In this document: positions 1-13,401 of the stretch, piece by piece | Position numbering within the stretch: the first letter of the stretch is position 1 | How the letters are laid out: every line of letters starts with the position of its first letter | Origin: Rhodococcus sp. SMB37 | GTDB lineage: Bacteria > Actinomycetota > Actinomycetes > Mycobacteriales > Mycobacteriaceae | Reading direction: 5' to 3' | Assembly: GCF_004345605.1 (NCBI RefSeq) | Contig: NZ_SLVY01000005.1 | Coordinates: 124,001 to 188,000, forward strand | Length of the DNA stretch: 64,000 nt | The notes under the pieces: generated by a model | The model's database searches: none | Seen by the model: the letters and a program-made list of their open reading frames with translations, nothing else | Told to the model about the DNA's origin: nothing | Program-made: the position numbers and the translations under genes

Positions 1-158
1 CGCAGGGCACTCTGCTGCGCGCCCGCGCCCACGTCGTGGAATCCACGAAACGCCAGGCACTGTGCCGATGCGAGATCGTCGTGGTCGCAGAGGACGGCTC
101 CGAGAAGGTGTGCGCGGCGGCCCAGGGCGGCGCCCGGCTGATCGAGGTTTCACGCTGA
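1..158 (+). CDS. PaaI-type thioesterase, C-terminal end (partial)
   Basis: The reading frame enters from the left edge (first full codon at base 3) and stops with TGA at 156-158, giving about 51 residues. They read as the last strands of a hotdog-fold PaaI-like acyl-CoA thioesterase: a run resembling GTLLRARAHVVE, then a strand containing CEIVVVAEDG and a closing AAQGGARLIE. Hotdog thioesterases hydrolyse acyl-CoA thioesters in the cytoplasm. The catalytic half lies outside the window, so substrate cannot be inferred. Its 3' end overlaps the convergent DUF202 gene by 9 bases. The family call rests on the C-terminal pattern only. Confidence 0.6.
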   Translation, partial: QGTLLRARAHVVESTKRQALCRCEIVVVAEDGSEKVCAAAQGGARLIEVSR

Positions 159-467
159 GAGCAGTATCAGAACCAGAGCACAGCTCCCGAGCACCGCAAC
201 GGTGCCGGCGAGCAGCAGGTTGCGCCACAAGAAATAGGTGCCGCTGCCGCGCTCCATTCCGCGCACTCGCGCGCGGTGCCCTTCCCGGGCAGTGAACAAC
301 AGCACCAGCACCGGGACCAGGCATACCAGCCCGATCGCGGCCACGACTGACCTCGGCCCCGGAGCCAGTCGCATGAAACCCAGGATGATCGCACCGAGGA
401 CGACCTCCGTGCGTAGCCACGCGAGTGAACTGCGTTCGGGCTGCAGGCCGGGATCACCGTGCCGCAC
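150..467 (-). CDS. DUF202 family small membrane protein
   Basis: A 105-residue protein starting at GTG, six bases downstream of the stop of the second DUF202 gene, so the two are probably co-transcribed. It opens with LQPERSSLAWLRTEVVLGA, the conserved DUF202 segment (acidic or polar residues followed by LAW-R-T), and then shows three hydrophobic stretches at about residues 23-40, 42-60 and 80-104. DUF202 proteins (YidH-like) are short inner-membrane proteins without an established biochemical function. It is the shorter and more divergent member of the tandem pair. Its 3' end overlaps the thioesterase gene tail to tail. Confidence 0.75.
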   Translation of the reverse strand: MRHGDPGLQPERSSLAWLRTEVVLGAIILGFMRLAPGPRSVVAAIGLVCLVPVLVLLFTAREGHRARVRGMERGSGTYFLWRNLLLAGTVAVLGSCALVLILLSA

Positions 468-473
468 GCGCGA

Positions 474-842
474 TCACACCACGATCGCCACGGCCAGAAC
501 GATCCCGGCAACTGCGAGCGACCCGGCAAGCAGATACGCGATCCAGGGGAACGGCAATGGCAGGCCCGAGCGCATCGCGCTCTCCACGCTGATCCAACGC
601 ATCACCGCGGCCACGACGAGCACGACGGCGAACACCAGCAACACGCACGTGAGCACCGTGCGCAGAACCGGATCGATGACTTCGCCGGCGAAGGTCTCGA
701 GCGCCACCGCCGCGGCAATGAGGCCGAGGGCGGTCCGAATCCACGCGAGAAAGGTGCGTTCGTTGGCCAGTGTGAACCGCGGGTCCGGATCGATACCCTC
801 GCGCAGGGCCCGCGGCCTTCGGTCTCGTCGTATCGGCCTCAC
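474..842 (-). CDS. DUF202/YidH family membrane protein
   Basis: A 122-residue protein with a basic N-terminus (residues 1-20) and the hallmark NERTFLAWIRTALGLIAAAV at about residues 27-46, which is the diagnostic DUF202 signature at the start of the first membrane helix. Two further helices follow at about 58-80 and 98-120. Close tandem placement with a second DUF202 gene is a common arrangement for this family and suggests the two products act together in the membrane. Function is unknown. No signal peptide other than the first helix is seen. Confidence 0.85.
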   Translation of the reverse strand: MRPIRRDRRPRALREGIDPDPRFTLANERTFLAWIRTALGLIAAAVALETFAGEVIDPVLRTVLTCVLLVFAVVLVVAAVMRWISVESAMRSGLPLPFPWIAYLLAGSLAVAGIVLAVAIVV

Positions 843-889
843 ACGGCGGACTCTAGCCGGTTCGGTTCACCGGGCCTCGCGGCGACCCG

Positions 890-1330
890 TCAGCCGACGA
901 CCACATCCGTGCCACGCATCTGCGCGGGACGCGACTTCAACGGTTTCTGTGCGGGCCCCGCTACCGGGACCCCGTCGAGCGCGAATTTGCTGCCGTGACA
1001 TCGGCACACGATCAGGTCGTCCTCGACATCGGTGATGTTGCACCCCTGATGGGTACAGATGGCGACGAACGCGTGGAAGTCGCCTGCCGTCGGCTGGGTG
1101 ACGACGAGCCGCTTCCCTTCCAGGAACACACCACTACCGACGGGCACGTCGGCCGCGGCGGCGACGACCTCCGCGTCCGGTCCGGGCGGCACGGTCGTGG
1201 TGGCGACAGGCTCCGACACCGGCGCCTGCGGCGTCGATGCGCCGCACGCGACCAGCGCTCCCGCCGCCGCCGCGGTACCTGCGCTCGACAATACGGCTCG
1301 CCGGGACACCGGGGCGAGGTCGCTACTCAT
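890..1330 (-). CDS. Tat-exported Rieske [2Fe-2S] lipoprotein
   Basis: A 146-residue protein. Residues 1-29 form a Tat-type lipoprotein signal: SRRAVL, an Ala/Gly-rich hydrophobic core and a lipobox LVAC with Cys29. After a Pro/Thr-rich linker (30-58) comes a small Rieske domain. Box 1 is CTHQGC (92-97) and box 2 is CRCHGS (109-114), so Cys92, His94, Cys109 and His112 are the expected cluster ligands, with Cys97 and Cys111 placed to form the usual disulfide. It should be an extracytoplasmic one-electron carrier anchored by lipid. It is distinct from the large QcrA of the bc1 complex. The redox partner is unknown. The neighbouring DUF202 genes lie 47 bases downstream and may be in the same transcript. 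Confidence 0.9.
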   Translation of the reverse strand: MSSDLAPVSRRAVLSSAGTAAAAGALVACGASTPQAPVSEPVATTTVPPGPDAEVVAAAADVPVGSGVFLEGKRLVVTQPTAGDFHAFVAICTHQGCNITDVEDDLIVCRCHGSKFALDGVPVAGPAQKPLKSRPAQMRGTDVVVG

Positions 1331-1389
1331 TCACACTGTCCGTTCCGATCGCTGACATGTCCCGGCTCAGGGTAGTCCTGCGACAGCGA

Positions 1390-1420
1390 CGGGGGCCGCG
1401 ACGTGCGTCACGGCCCCCGT
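1390..1420 (-). terminator. Rho-independent terminator after the MFS gene
   Basis: Complementary arms GGGGGCCG (1391-1398) and CGGCCCCC (1411-1418) form a strong GC hairpin with a 12-base loop. It lies 45 bases downstream of the minus-strand MFS stop and before the Rieske gene, so it probably separates the two transcripts. No long U-tract follows, as is common in actinobacteria. Confidence 0.65.
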
Positions 1421-1463
1421 ACTTTTCGTACGCGGTGCGTCGAGTACTCGGCGCATCCGGTAC

Positions 1464-2984
1464 TCAGTGCACCGAGACGGCCGTCGGATCGGTCGGCTGC
1501 GCCGACTTCGTTCGCGGCAGGAACGCCGCGGGAATCAACGCAACCACCATGACGAGCATCGCCACCAGGAAGGTGTCGCCGAACGCATCGGCGAGTGAAC
1601 CGAGGACGGTCTGCTGCACCTCCGGCGGAAGCTGCGCGAGCATCTCTGCGTCGGGCTGACCGGTCGTCCCTTCCGGTGCCCCCTCAGGGGCGATGATCCG
1701 ACTGGTGAGGATCACGGACATCGTGGCCGTACCGATCGACCCCGCCGCCTGCTGGACGATGTTCATCAACGTCGAACCACGCGCGATGCTGTGATCGGTG
1801 AGCGTCTGCAGGGCCGCTGTCATCGTCGGCATCATGGTGCAGCCCATTCCCATACCCATGACGAACAGTGCGCCGAGCAGAAGCGGATAGCCGGTGTCGA
1901 CGCCGACCTGCGTGAACACCGACATGCCCGCGATGATGAGCACGAGACCGACGAGCACGATCTTGCCCGGCCCGATGCGGTCGACGAGCTGTCCCGCGAT
2001 GGGCATCGTGAGCATCGCGCCGAGACCCTGCGGAGCGAGCAGGAGTCCGGCCATGAGCGTGGTTTCACCGTGCACCTGCAGGAAGTAGCTCGGGAACAGC
2101 AGTCCGGCACCGAAGAAGCCGATCGCGAACACCGTCATGGTGAGCACCGCAAAGGTGAGCTGCCTGTTCTTGAACAACCTCAGGTCGATGAGCGGATGGT
2201 CGGTGCGTACCGCGTGGTACACGAACGCGGCGATGAGCCCGACTCCGACGATGCCGGGGACGAGGACCCGAGCCGACGCGGCCGTGCCGGTCTCCGGCAG
2301 CGACGACACACCGAAGAGGAACAGCGCAAGGCCCGGCGACAACAACAGCATGCCGACGAAGTCGAACGATTCGGATTTCTTCGGCGAATCCTTCGGGAGC
2401 ACAACGAAGGCGGTGATCAGCGCGACGGCACCGATCGGGAGGTTGATGAGGAAGATCCAGTGCCAACTCGCCACGTCGATGAGCCAGCCACCGAGGATGG
2501 GGCCGCCGATGGGACCGAGGAGCATCGGGATACCGAGGACCGCCATGACGCGACCGACGCGCTGTGGACCCGCGGCCCTCGTCATGATCGTCATGCCGAG
2601 GGGCATGAGCATGCCGCCGCCGAAGCCCTGGAGGACACGGAATCCGATCAACGAGGTGACATCCCACGCGAGACTGCACAGAACCGAGCCGGCCACGAAC
2701 AGGACGAGAGCGGTGAGGTAGAGGCGTTTGGTACCGAACCGATCAGCCGCCCATCCAGTGAGGGGAATCACACTGGCGAGGGCGAGGGTGTAGCCGGTCA
2801 TCGTCCATGCGACCGTCGCGTAGCTCGCCTGGAAATCCGACATGAAGGTCGGAAGCGCGACGGAGACAACGGTGACGTCGAGGATCGACATGATGGCGCC
2901 GAGCACCACCACCGACGCGATTTTCAGGACGGCAGCGTCGAGCTTCGTGTCCGAGGCCGAAGAACCTGCAGGTGGCGCTGTCAT
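1464..2984 (-). CDS. DHA2-family MFS drug exporter (EmrB/QacA type)
   Basis: A 506-residue integral membrane protein with about 14 hydrophobic segments. The first is preceded by a 25-residue cytoplasmic N-terminus. The loop after helix 2 carries the MFS motif A variant TGWAADRFGTKR at about 75-87, and a Gly/Pro-rich stretch typical of antiporter motif C follows at about 145-165. The DVTVVSVALPTF sequence in helix 1 is the DHA2 motif. Members expel cationic or lipophilic compounds by proton antiport. The substrate cannot be read from sequence. The ATG start has GGAG six bases upstream. The gene appears monocistronic, with a hairpin 45 bases after its stop. No adjacent TetR/MarR regulator is present. 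Confidence 0.9.
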   Translation of the reverse strand: MTAPPAGSSASDTKLDAAVLKIASVVVLGAIMSILDVTVVSVALPTFMSDFQASYATVAWTMTGYTLALASVIPLTGWAADRFGTKRLYLTALVLFVAGSVLCSLAWDVTSLIGFRVLQGFGGGMLMPLGMTIMTRAAGPQRVGRVMAVLGIPMLLGPIGGPILGGWLIDVASWHWIFLINLPIGAVALITAFVVLPKDSPKKSESFDFVGMLLLSPGLALFLFGVSSLPETGTAASARVLVPGIVGVGLIAAFVYHAVRTDHPLIDLRLFKNRQLTFAVLTMTVFAIGFFGAGLLFPSYFLQVHGETTLMAGLLLAPQGLGAMLTMPIAGQLVDRIGPGKIVLVGLVLIIAGMSVFTQVGVDTGYPLLLGALFVMGMGMGCTMMPTMTAALQTLTDHSIARGSTLMNIVQQAAGSIGTATMSVILTSRIIAPEGAPEGTTGQPDAEMLAQLPPEVQQTVLGSLADAFGDTFLVAMLVMVVALIPAAFLPRTKSAQPTDPTAVSVH

Positions 2985-3136
2985 GGGCTACTCCGATGAA
3001 TGCATAGGCTTCCGCCTGATTGGAATCGAGGTGGCAGGCCCGCGCGAGAGAGAGCGCCGGTGGTCGTGGCAGATACCGGAACGCGTGCGCACCGTTTGCC
3101 AATCTTAACGACGATGCACCAACGCGCCCAACGGAT

Positions 3137-4816
3137 TTATCGCCGCACGGCTCCGATCAAGGGAAGGCGACGACGGCGACGACCGAGTTCGACGAGCGCC
3201 GCCCGGTTCGTGATCTTGATGCGTGGGCGACCGCTCGCGCGGCCGGCGGCGCGTTCCGCAGCGTCGATGGCCCGCCACCCGTCGAGGTCGACGCGGTCGG
3301 GGCGCCGAGCGGCCAGAAGTTTCCCGAGACTTCGACGGTCACCCCTCGGCTGTGTCAGCCGTCCGGAGTCGAAATCCGCGAGCAGCGCGGCCACGGTCTC
3401 CTTGGCGCACCCCTTGTTGGTGCCGATGACGCCACTCGGTCCACGCTTGATCCAACCCGTGACATAGACGCCGGTCTCGACTCGGCCCTCGGTATTGGGG
3501 ACGACGGCGCGCCGGTCGTCGAACGGCAGACCGGGAACGGGCACGCCCCGATAGCCGATCGACCGGAGCACGAGGCCGGCATCGACGTCGTCGACGTCGT
3601 CGGTCGCCCGCGCCACGAGCGCACCCTCGGAGTTCTCGACCAGCTCGGTACGCGCGACACGGACGCCGTCCACGCGGCTCGCACCGAGCACCTCGTCCGG
3701 GACAGCGTGGTAGCGGAAGACGATGCGTCGATTACCCTCCCGCACCTCGCGCGCCGCGTACTCACGTGCGAGCTGCACGCGCATCGCCACGGCGGGATCG
3801 TCCGCAACTGCACGTTCACTGGCCTCGTCGAGATCCAGGTCGGACGCGTCGATGACGACGTCCACCCCCTTCAGATCGCCGAGCGCGAGGAATTCAGGGT
3901 TGCTGTACGCGGCCTGCGCGGGTCCCCGGCGGCCGAGGAGGACGACCTCGCGGATATTGCTGTGCCGCAGCGCCTCCAGTGCGTGGTCGGCGATGTCGGT
4001 GTGCGCGAGTTCGTCGACGTCCATCGTGAGGATTCGGGCGACATCGATTGCGACGTTGCCGTTGCCGACGACCACAGCGCGCTCACCCGACAGATCGAAG
4101 GTGCGGTCTGCGTAGTCGGGGTGGCCGTTGTACCAGGCGACGAACTCAGTTGCGGCGTGACTGCCTGCGAGATCCTCGCCGGGAATGCCGAGACGACGGT
4201 CGGCGGAGGCGCCCACCGCGTACACCACCGCGTGGTGGTGGTCGAGCAGTTCCGCGTGGGTGAGGTCGCGACCGATCTCGGTGTCGAGGTGCAGCGCGAA
4301 GGCTTCGCGGCGGAAGGACCACTCGAACGATTCGGTGACGGACTTCGTGCCGGGATGGTCGGGCGCGACGCCGGCGCGGACCAGACCGAACGGTGTCGGC
4401 AGCCGATCGAACATCTCGACCTCGACATCGGATCGCTCGAGCAGCTCCTGCACCGCATAGCAGGCTGCCGGGCCGGCCCCGACGACGGCGACCCGCAGAG
4501 TTCCGCGGTCCCGCGGTGCGGCCGGAGCCGGCACGAGGGGATTCCAGCCGTCCGGCATGGGGTGCGTCCGGTAGTAGTCGGCGTTGATCTCGAGGAAGCG
4601 AGCCTGGGAGGGTTCGAGCTTGTCGTCCGGAAGAATCGCTTCGACCGGGCATGCGTCCGCGCACGCACCGCAGTCGATGCAGGTCTGCGGGTCGATATGC
4701 AGCATCTCGGCCGCCCTGAACTCACGCTCTTCGGGCGTCGGGTGAATGCAATTGACCGGGCAGACGGCGACGCAACTCGCGTCGTTACAGCACGTCTGGG
4801 TGATGACGTAGGCCAT
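3137..4816 (-). CDS. fprB: Ferredoxin-ferredoxin/NADP reductase fusion (FprB type)
   Basis: About 559 residues. The N-terminal 85 residues are a seven-iron-type ferredoxin with the clusters CCNDASCVAVCPVNC and CIDCGACADACPVEA. From about residue 100 an adrenodoxin-reductase-like flavoprotein begins with RVAVVGAGPAACYAVQEL (FAD site), followed by the NADP site containing VVVGNGNVAIDVARIL. It should pass electrons between NADPH and ferredoxin-type partners in the cytoplasm. I chose the ATG at 4816 (MAYVITQ) because GGAGGA lies 7 bases upstream. A longer frame reaching 4855 lacks a ribosome site. Length and architecture match mycobacterial FprB (about 575 residues). It is divergent from the SixA-like gene, with a GTAACA repeat in the shared promoter region. 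Confidence 0.93.
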   Translation of the reverse strand: MAYVITQTCCNDASCVAVCPVNCIHPTPEEREFRAAEMLHIDPQTCIDCGACADACPVEAILPDDKLEPSQARFLEINADYYRTHPMPDGWNPLVPAPAAPRDRGTLRVAVVGAGPAACYAVQELLERSDVEVEMFDRLPTPFGLVRAGVAPDHPGTKSVTESFEWSFRREAFALHLDTEIGRDLTHAELLDHHHAVVYAVGASADRRLGIPGEDLAGSHAATEFVAWYNGHPDYADRTFDLSGERAVVVGNGNVAIDVARILTMDVDELAHTDIADHALEALRHSNIREVVLLGRRGPAQAAYSNPEFLALGDLKGVDVVIDASDLDLDEASERAVADDPAVAMRVQLAREYAAREVREGNRRIVFRYHAVPDEVLGASRVDGVRVARTELVENSEGALVARATDDVDDVDAGLVLRSIGYRGVPVPGLPFDDRRAVVPNTEGRVETGVYVTGWIKRGPSGVIGTNKGCAKETVAALLADFDSGRLTQPRGDRRSLGKLLAARRPDRVDLDGWRAIDAAERAAGRASGRPRIKITNRAALVELGRRRRRLPLIGAVRR

Positions 4817-4855
4817 GGCGATGTCCTCCGGTGCGGCTCGGCAACCAAGTTTCAT

Positions 4856-4871
4856 GTAACACTCAGTAACA
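4856..4871. promoter_or_regulatory. Direct GTAACA repeat, possible response-regulator site
   Basis: GTAACA occurs at 4856-4861 and again at 4866-4871, exactly one helical turn (10 bases) apart, in the divergent region between fprB and the sixA-like gene. A 10-base-period direct repeat is the geometry expected for tandem binding of an OmpR-class response regulator. GTAAC repeats of this type recall reported MtrA sites in related actinobacteria (from memory). A second GTAAC pair with the same spacing lies upstream of bldC. Confidence 0.35.
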
Positions 4872-4987
4872 TTTACTTAGACTGTAGCCGCGCCTTCGTG
4901 TGCTCCGCAAGGCGCTACCGGATGCGCGGGCAGCGGGAAGTCGACGTCGGCGTTCCGGTTCGGGCATGCAGCCCCTACGGTGGAACA

Positions 4988-5479
4988 ATGACCCGCACCC
5001 TGATCTTGCTGCGCCACGGGAAGTCCGCGTATCCGGACGACGTGGACGATCACGAGCGCCCCCTCTCCCCACGCGGCCGACGAGAAGCAGGTCTCGCCGG
5101 TCGATGGATACGAGCCAACCTGCCTGAAATCGATGCGGTGCTGTGCTCCGACGCGACACGCACGCGCAAGACCCTCGCCGAAGCGACGATCGACGCACCC
5201 GTCGACTACCGCGCGGCACTCTACGGAGCCACTCCCGAAGGCGTCATCGCGGAGATCGGCTCGGTGGATACGGATGTTCACACCCTGCTCGTGGTCGGGC
5301 ACGAGCCGTCACTGTCCGAGACGGCATTGAGCCTGGCCACCGACCACAGCAGCGACATCGCCCACCAACTCTCCGAGAAGTTTCCGACCTCAGCGCTCGC
5401 GGTCCTCACCGTTCGAGGCAGTTGGGACGATCTCGAGCCGGGCCGGGCCGAACTGACCGACTTTCACATCCCACGCTGA
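4988..5479 (+). CDS. SixA-like histidine phosphatase
   Basis: A 163-residue member of the histidine phosphatase (phosphoglycerate mutase-like) superfamily. The catalytic motif LLRHGKS lies at residues 6-12 with His9 as the expected phospho-acceptor. The SixA-like features are the short length, an early SPRGRREAG segment and a second catalytic histidine in VVGHEPSLSE. SixA enzymes remove phosphate from histidine phosphotransfer proteins, but actinobacterial homologues are not well defined and could act on small phosphorylated substrates. The start is the ATG at 4988. The same frame runs open far upstream only because it lies opposite fprB. It is convergent with rpoC across a bidirectional terminator. 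Confidence 0.85.
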   Translation: MTRTLILLRHGKSAYPDDVDDHERPLSPRGRREAGLAGRWIRANLPEIDAVLCSDATRTRKTLAEATIDAPVDYRAALYGATPEGVIAEIGSVDTDVHTLLVVGHEPSLSETALSLATDHSSDIAHQLSEKFPTSALAVLTVRGSWDDLEPGRAELTDFHIPR

Positions 5480-5536
5480 GCGTCGCATCATCACAGCACG
5501 CTGAGCGGCACTCCCCTACGACATACCTCGGAAACC

Positions 5537-5575
5537 ACAAAGGTCCCGCCCTGAAGAGAGAGGGCGGGACCTTTG
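5537..5575. terminator. Bidirectional terminator between sixA-like gene and rpoC
   Basis: Perfect 15-base arms, CAAAGGTCCCGCCCT at 5537-5551 and AGGGCGGGACCTTTG at 5561-5575, with a 9-base loop. Each strand has a T-run at its 3' side. It sits between the convergent ends of the phosphatase gene and rpoC and should end transcription from both sides. Confidence 0.9.
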
Positions 5576-5591
5576 TGACTACGGCAGCGAA

Positions 5592-9563
<3,972 letters not shown>

Positions 9564-9677
9564 GTAACTTCCTTTCCCCTGTGCGGGCTTTGTTGCTGCT
9601 AGTTGTCGCTATCGCTGCCGGGGCCCGATGCGGTACGCGCCCGGTGTACTCGGTGGCGTACCGCATCGGTTCGGCTC

Positions 9678-12600
9678 CTAGTTCGCGAGGTCGTCGACCG
9701 TGGCCGACTCGTTGCGGGAAAGGTTGATACCCAGATTGGCTGCTGCCCGCTCCAGGTCCTCGTCGTCGCTGTCGGCCATCGCGATGGCAGCGCCGTCGCT
9801 GGACAGCACCTCCACGTTGAGGCAGAGGGACTGGAGTTCCTTCAGGAGCACCTTGAACGACTCCGGGATGCCGGGCTCGGGGATGTTCTCGCCCTTGACG
9901 ATCGCCTCGTACACCTTCACGCGACCCACGACGTCGTCGGACTTGATGGTGAGCAGCTCCTGCAGCGTGTATGCGGCACCGTAGGCCTGCATGGCCCAGC
10001 ACTCCATCTCACCGAAGCGCTGACCACCGAACTGGGCCTTACCACCGAGAGGCTGCTGCGTGATCATCGAGTACGGACCCGTCGAACGCGCGTGGATCTT
10101 GTCGTCGACCAAGTGGTGCAGCTTGATGATGTACATGTAGCCGACCGCCACCGGGTACGGGAACGGCTCGCCCGAACGACCGTCGAACAGCGTCGCCTTG
10201 CCGTCGGGGCCGACCATGACCTCGCCGTCGCGGTTCGGCAGCGTCGACGACAGCAGACCCGTGAGCTCCTCTTCGCGAGCACCGTCGAACACCGGCGTTG
10301 CGATGTTCGAGTCGGACTCGGCAGCGAGCATCTCCTCGGGCAGGTTCTGTGCCCAGTCGGGCCGGGACCCGTCGTCGGCGATCTGCACGTTCCAGCCGGC
10401 CTTGCCGATCCAGCCGAGGTGAGTCTCGAGGATCTGGCCGATGTTCATACGACGCGGAACACCGTGCGTGTTCAGGATGATGTCGATGGGCGTGCCGTCG
10501 GGCAGGAACGGCATGTCCTCCTGCGGGAGGATCTTGCCGATGACGCCCTTGTTGCCGTGGCGGCCGGCGAGCTTGTCGCCGTCCTGGATCTTGCGCTTCT
10601 GCGCCACGTACACGCGGACGAGCTCGTTGACGCCCGGAGGCAGATCGTCGTCGTCCTCGCGGGAGAACACGCGGACTCCGATGACCTTGCCGGTCTCGCC
10701 GTGAGGAACCTTGAGCGACGTGTCGCGGACCTCGCGGGCCTTCTCACCGAAGATCGCCCGAAGGAGTCGCTCCTCCGGGGTGAGCTCGGTCTCGCCCTTG
10801 GGCGTGACCTTGCCGACCAGGATGTCGCCGTCGCGGACCTCGGCACCGATACGAACGATGCCTCGCTCGTCGAGGTCTGCGAGGACCTCGTCGGAGACGT
10901 TCGGGATATCGCGAGTGATCTCCTCGGCACCGAGCTTGGTGTCGCGGGCATCGATCTCGTGCTCCTCGATGTGGATCGAGGTCAGGACGTCCTCTTCCAC
11001 GAGGCGCTGCGACAGGATGATCGCGTCCTCGTAGTTGTGGCCTTCCCACGGCATGATCGCGAGGAGCAAGTTCTTGCCCAGCGCCATCTCACCGTTCTCG
11101 GTGCACGGGCCGTCGGCCAGAACCTGGCCGGCCTCGACACGCTGACCTTCGTCGATGATCGGGCGCTGGTTGGAGCAGGTGCCCTGGTTCGACCGGTCGA
11201 ACTTGCGCAGACGGTAGGTGCGGCGGGTGCCGTCGTCGGCCATCACCGTGATGAAGTCGGCCGACACCTCCTCGACCACACCGGGCTTCTCGGTGACGAT
11301 GACGTCGCCTGCGTCCACTGCAGCACGCAGCTCCATGCCGGTACCGACGACCGGAGCCTCGCTGCGGATCAGCGGCACAGCCTGACGCTGCATGTTCGCG
11401 CCCATGAGGGCACGGTTGGCGTCGTCATGCTCGAGGAACGGAATCATGGCCGTCGCGACGGACACCATCTGGCGCGGCGAGACGTCCATGTACTCGACGG
11501 CGTCGGCGCCGACGTACTCGATCTCCGCACCCTTCTTACGGACGAGCACGCGATCCTCGGCGAACGTGTTGTCCGCTGCGATCGGCGAGTTCGCCTGCGC
11601 AATGAGGAAGCGGTCTTCTTCGTCTGCCGTGAGGTAGTCGACCTGGTCGGTGACGACACCGTCGACGACCCGGCGGTACGGGGTCTCGATGAAACCGAAC
11701 GGGTTGACCCGTGCGTACACCGACAGTGAACCGATCAGGCCGATGTTCGGGCCTTCAGGGGTCTCGATCGGGCACATGCGGCCGTAGTGCGACGGGTGAA
11801 CGTCGCGGACCTCGAGGCCGGCGCGCTCACGCGACAGGCCGCCGGGGCCGAGTGCCGACAGGCGACGCTTGTGCGTCAGACCCGACAGCGGGTTGTTCTG
11901 GTCCATGAACTGCGACAGCTGCGAAGTTCCGAAGAACTCCTTGATCGCGGCCACGACCGGACGGATGTTGATCAGGGTCTGCGGCGTGATCGCCTCGACG
12001 TCCTGGGTCGTCATGCGCTCACGAACGACGCGCTCCATGCGGGACAGGCCCACGCGGATCTGGTTCTGGATGAGCTCACCGACGGTGCGCAGGCGACGGT
12101 TGCCGAAGTGGTCGATGTCGTCGACCTCGACCGGAACCTCGACGCCGTCCGGAGCGGTCATCCAATTCTCGCCCGCGTGCAGACGTACGAGGTATTCGAT
12201 GGTCGCGACGATGTCTTCCTCTGTGAGGGTCGACGCTTCGATCGGCTGGCCGGTGTTCAGACCCAGCTTCTTGTTGATCTTGTAACGGCCCACGCGCGCC
12301 AAGTCGTAGCGCTTGTCCTTGAAGAAGAGGTTCTCGAGGAGCGTCTGTGCGCTCTCCTTCGTCGGCGGCTCGCCCGGACGAAGCTTGCGGTAGATATCGA
12401 GGAGCGCCTCGTCGGTCCCGGCGGTGTTGTCCTTCTCGAGCGTGGACATCATGATCTCGGAGAAGCCGAAGCGCTCCACGATCTGCTCGGTGGACCAGCC
12501 GAGCGCCTTGAGCAGCACCGTGACGGGCTGACGGCGCTTGCGGTCGATGCGCACACCGACGGTGTCGCGCTTGTCGACGTCGAACTCGAGCCATGCACCG

Positions 12601-13166
12601 CGACCGGGGATGACCTTGACGCTGTGCAGGTCCTTCTCGGTGCTCTTGTCGACGGACTTGTCGAAGTACACACCGGGCGAACGCACGAGCTGCGACACGA
12701 CGACGCGCTCGGTGCCGTTGATGATGAAGGTGCCCTTGCCGGTCATCATCGGGAAGTCACCCATGAAGACCGTCTGGCTCTTGATCTCGCCGGTGTTGTT
12801 GTTGATGAACTCGGCCGTGACGAACAGCGGAGCCGCATACGTCATGTCCTTGTCCTTGCACTCCTCGACGGAGGCCTTGACCTCGTCGAAGCGCGGGTCG
12901 GAGAAGGAGAGGGACATCGAGCCCGAGAAGTCCTCGATCGGCGAAAGCTCGGCGAGGATCTCTTCGAGACCACCGGCGACGCTGCCGTCACCGCGATCAG
13001 CAGCCTTCGCGCGCCAGCGCTCCGACCCGATCAACCATTCGAAGGAATCTGTCTGTAGATCGAGGAGCCCGGGAACTTCGAGTGGTTCGCGAATTTTCGC
13101 GAACGAAACCCTCTTCGGGGCTCCGGGGATTCCGGCAACTGCCTTGGTCTGGCTAGAGACTGCCAA
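9678..13166 (-). CDS. rpoB: DNA-directed RNA polymerase subunit beta
   Basis: About 1162 residues of a full beta subunit, starting before the [15 protein letters not shown] segment. The rifampicin pocket is wild type in all usual resistance positions: [17 protein letters not shown] followed by [14 protein letters not shown], with the Asp, His and Ser corresponding to E. coli 516, 526 and 531 unchanged (bases about 11836-11932). I prefer the TTG at 13166 as start because GGAAGGA lies 6 bases upstream of it. An in-frame GTG at 13184 has no clear ribosome site. Forms core polymerase with RpoC. Upstream is a 360-base gap with a candidate promoter, so it is not simply read through from rplJ-rplL as in many bacteria. 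Confidence 0.99.
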   Translation of the reverse strand: MAVSSQTKAVAGIPGAPKRVSFAKIREPLEVPGLLDLQTDSFEWLIGSERWRAKAADRGDGSVAGGLEEILAELSPIEDFSGSMSLSFSDPRFDEVKASVEECKDKDMTYAAPLFVTAEFINNNTGEIKSQTVFMGDFPMMTGKGTFIINGTERVVVSQLVRSPGVYFDKSVDKSTEKDLHSVKVIPGRGAWLEFDVDKRDTVGVRIDRKRRQPVTVLLKALGWSTEQIVERFGFSEIMMSTLEKDNTAGTDEALLDIYRKLRPGEPPTKESAQTLLENLFFKDKRYDLARVGRYKINKKLGLNTGQPIEASTLTEEDIVATIEYLVRLHAGENWMTAPDGVEVPVEVDDIDHFGNRRLRTVGELIQNQIRVGLSRMERVVRERMTTQDVEAITPQTLINIRPVVAAIKEFFGTSQLSQFMDQNNPLSGLTHKRRLSALGPGGLSRERAGLEVRDVHPSHYGRMCPIETPEGPNIGLIGSLSVYARVNPFGFIETPYRRVVDGVVTDQVDYLTADEEDRFLIAQANSPIAADNTFAEDRVLVRKKGAEIEYVGADAVEYMDVSPRQMVSVATAMIPFLEHDDANRALMGANMQRQAVPLIRSEAPVVGTGMELRAAVDAGDVIVTEKPGVVEEVSADFITVMADDGTRRTYRLRKFDRSNQGTCSNQRPIIDEGQRVEAGQVLADGPCTENGEMALGKNLLLAIMPWEGHNYEDAIILSQRLVEEDVLTSIHIEEHEIDARDTKLGAEEITRDIPNVSDEVLADLDERGIVRIGAEVRDGDILVGKVTPKGETELTPEERLLRAIFGEKAREVRDTSLKVPHGETGKVIGVRVFSREDDDDLPPGVNELVRVYVAQKRKIQDGDKLAGRHGNKGVIGKILPQEDMPFLPDGTPIDIILNTHGVPRRMNIGQILETHLGWIGKAGWNVQIADDGSRPDWAQNLPEEMLAAESDSNIATPVFDGAREEELTGLLSSTLPNRDGEVMVGPDGKATLFDGRSGEPFPYPVAVGYMYIIKLHHLVDDKIHARSTGPYSMITQQPLGGKAQFGGQRFGEMECWAMQAYGAAYTLQELLTIKSDDVVGRVKVYEAIVKGENIPEPGIPESFKVLLKELQSLCLNVEVLSSDGAAIAMADSDDEDLERAAANLGINLSRNESATVDDLAN

Positions 13167-13365
13167 GATGCGTCCTTCCAGCACCTCACGCGGGTCGCTC
13201 CAACCGGTGCGACCGCCGCTGTACCTGCTTCTTCATGTGGGGCGTTTCGGCTGGTCGCAACCCGAACTGAAACCCCACCGAAGAATCCGATGAAGTCGCT
13301 CTCGACGAACGATTCACGGGCTCACAGGTCGAGGTGTGGACAGGAGGCAGCCAGCGCAAAGAACC

Positions 13366-13394
13366 AACTTACACCGAACACACGAAAATGTCCA
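13366..13394 (-). promoter_or_regulatory. Candidate rpoBC promoter
   Basis: On the minus strand TGGACA (13389-13394) and TAAGTT preceded by TG (13366-13371) are separated by 17 bases, a plausible housekeeping promoter with an extended -10. It lies about 200 bases upstream of the rpoB start in the 360-base gap that separates rpoB from the mce-associated genes, so rpoBC probably has its own promoter. The rest of that gap (13185-13365 and 13423-13545) shows no gene. Confidence 0.35.
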
Positions 13395-13401
13395 CAGGGG
13401 T

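Noticed and set aside
3020-4987. Long plus-strand extension of the SixA-like frame to 3020
   Set aside because: It runs opposite fprB and is compositionally a shadow; the real phosphatase starts at 4988 with its own catalytic motif.
9603-13058. Long plus-strand frames opposite rpoB (708 and 423 residues)
   Set aside because: Shadows of rpoB codon bias; no family features.
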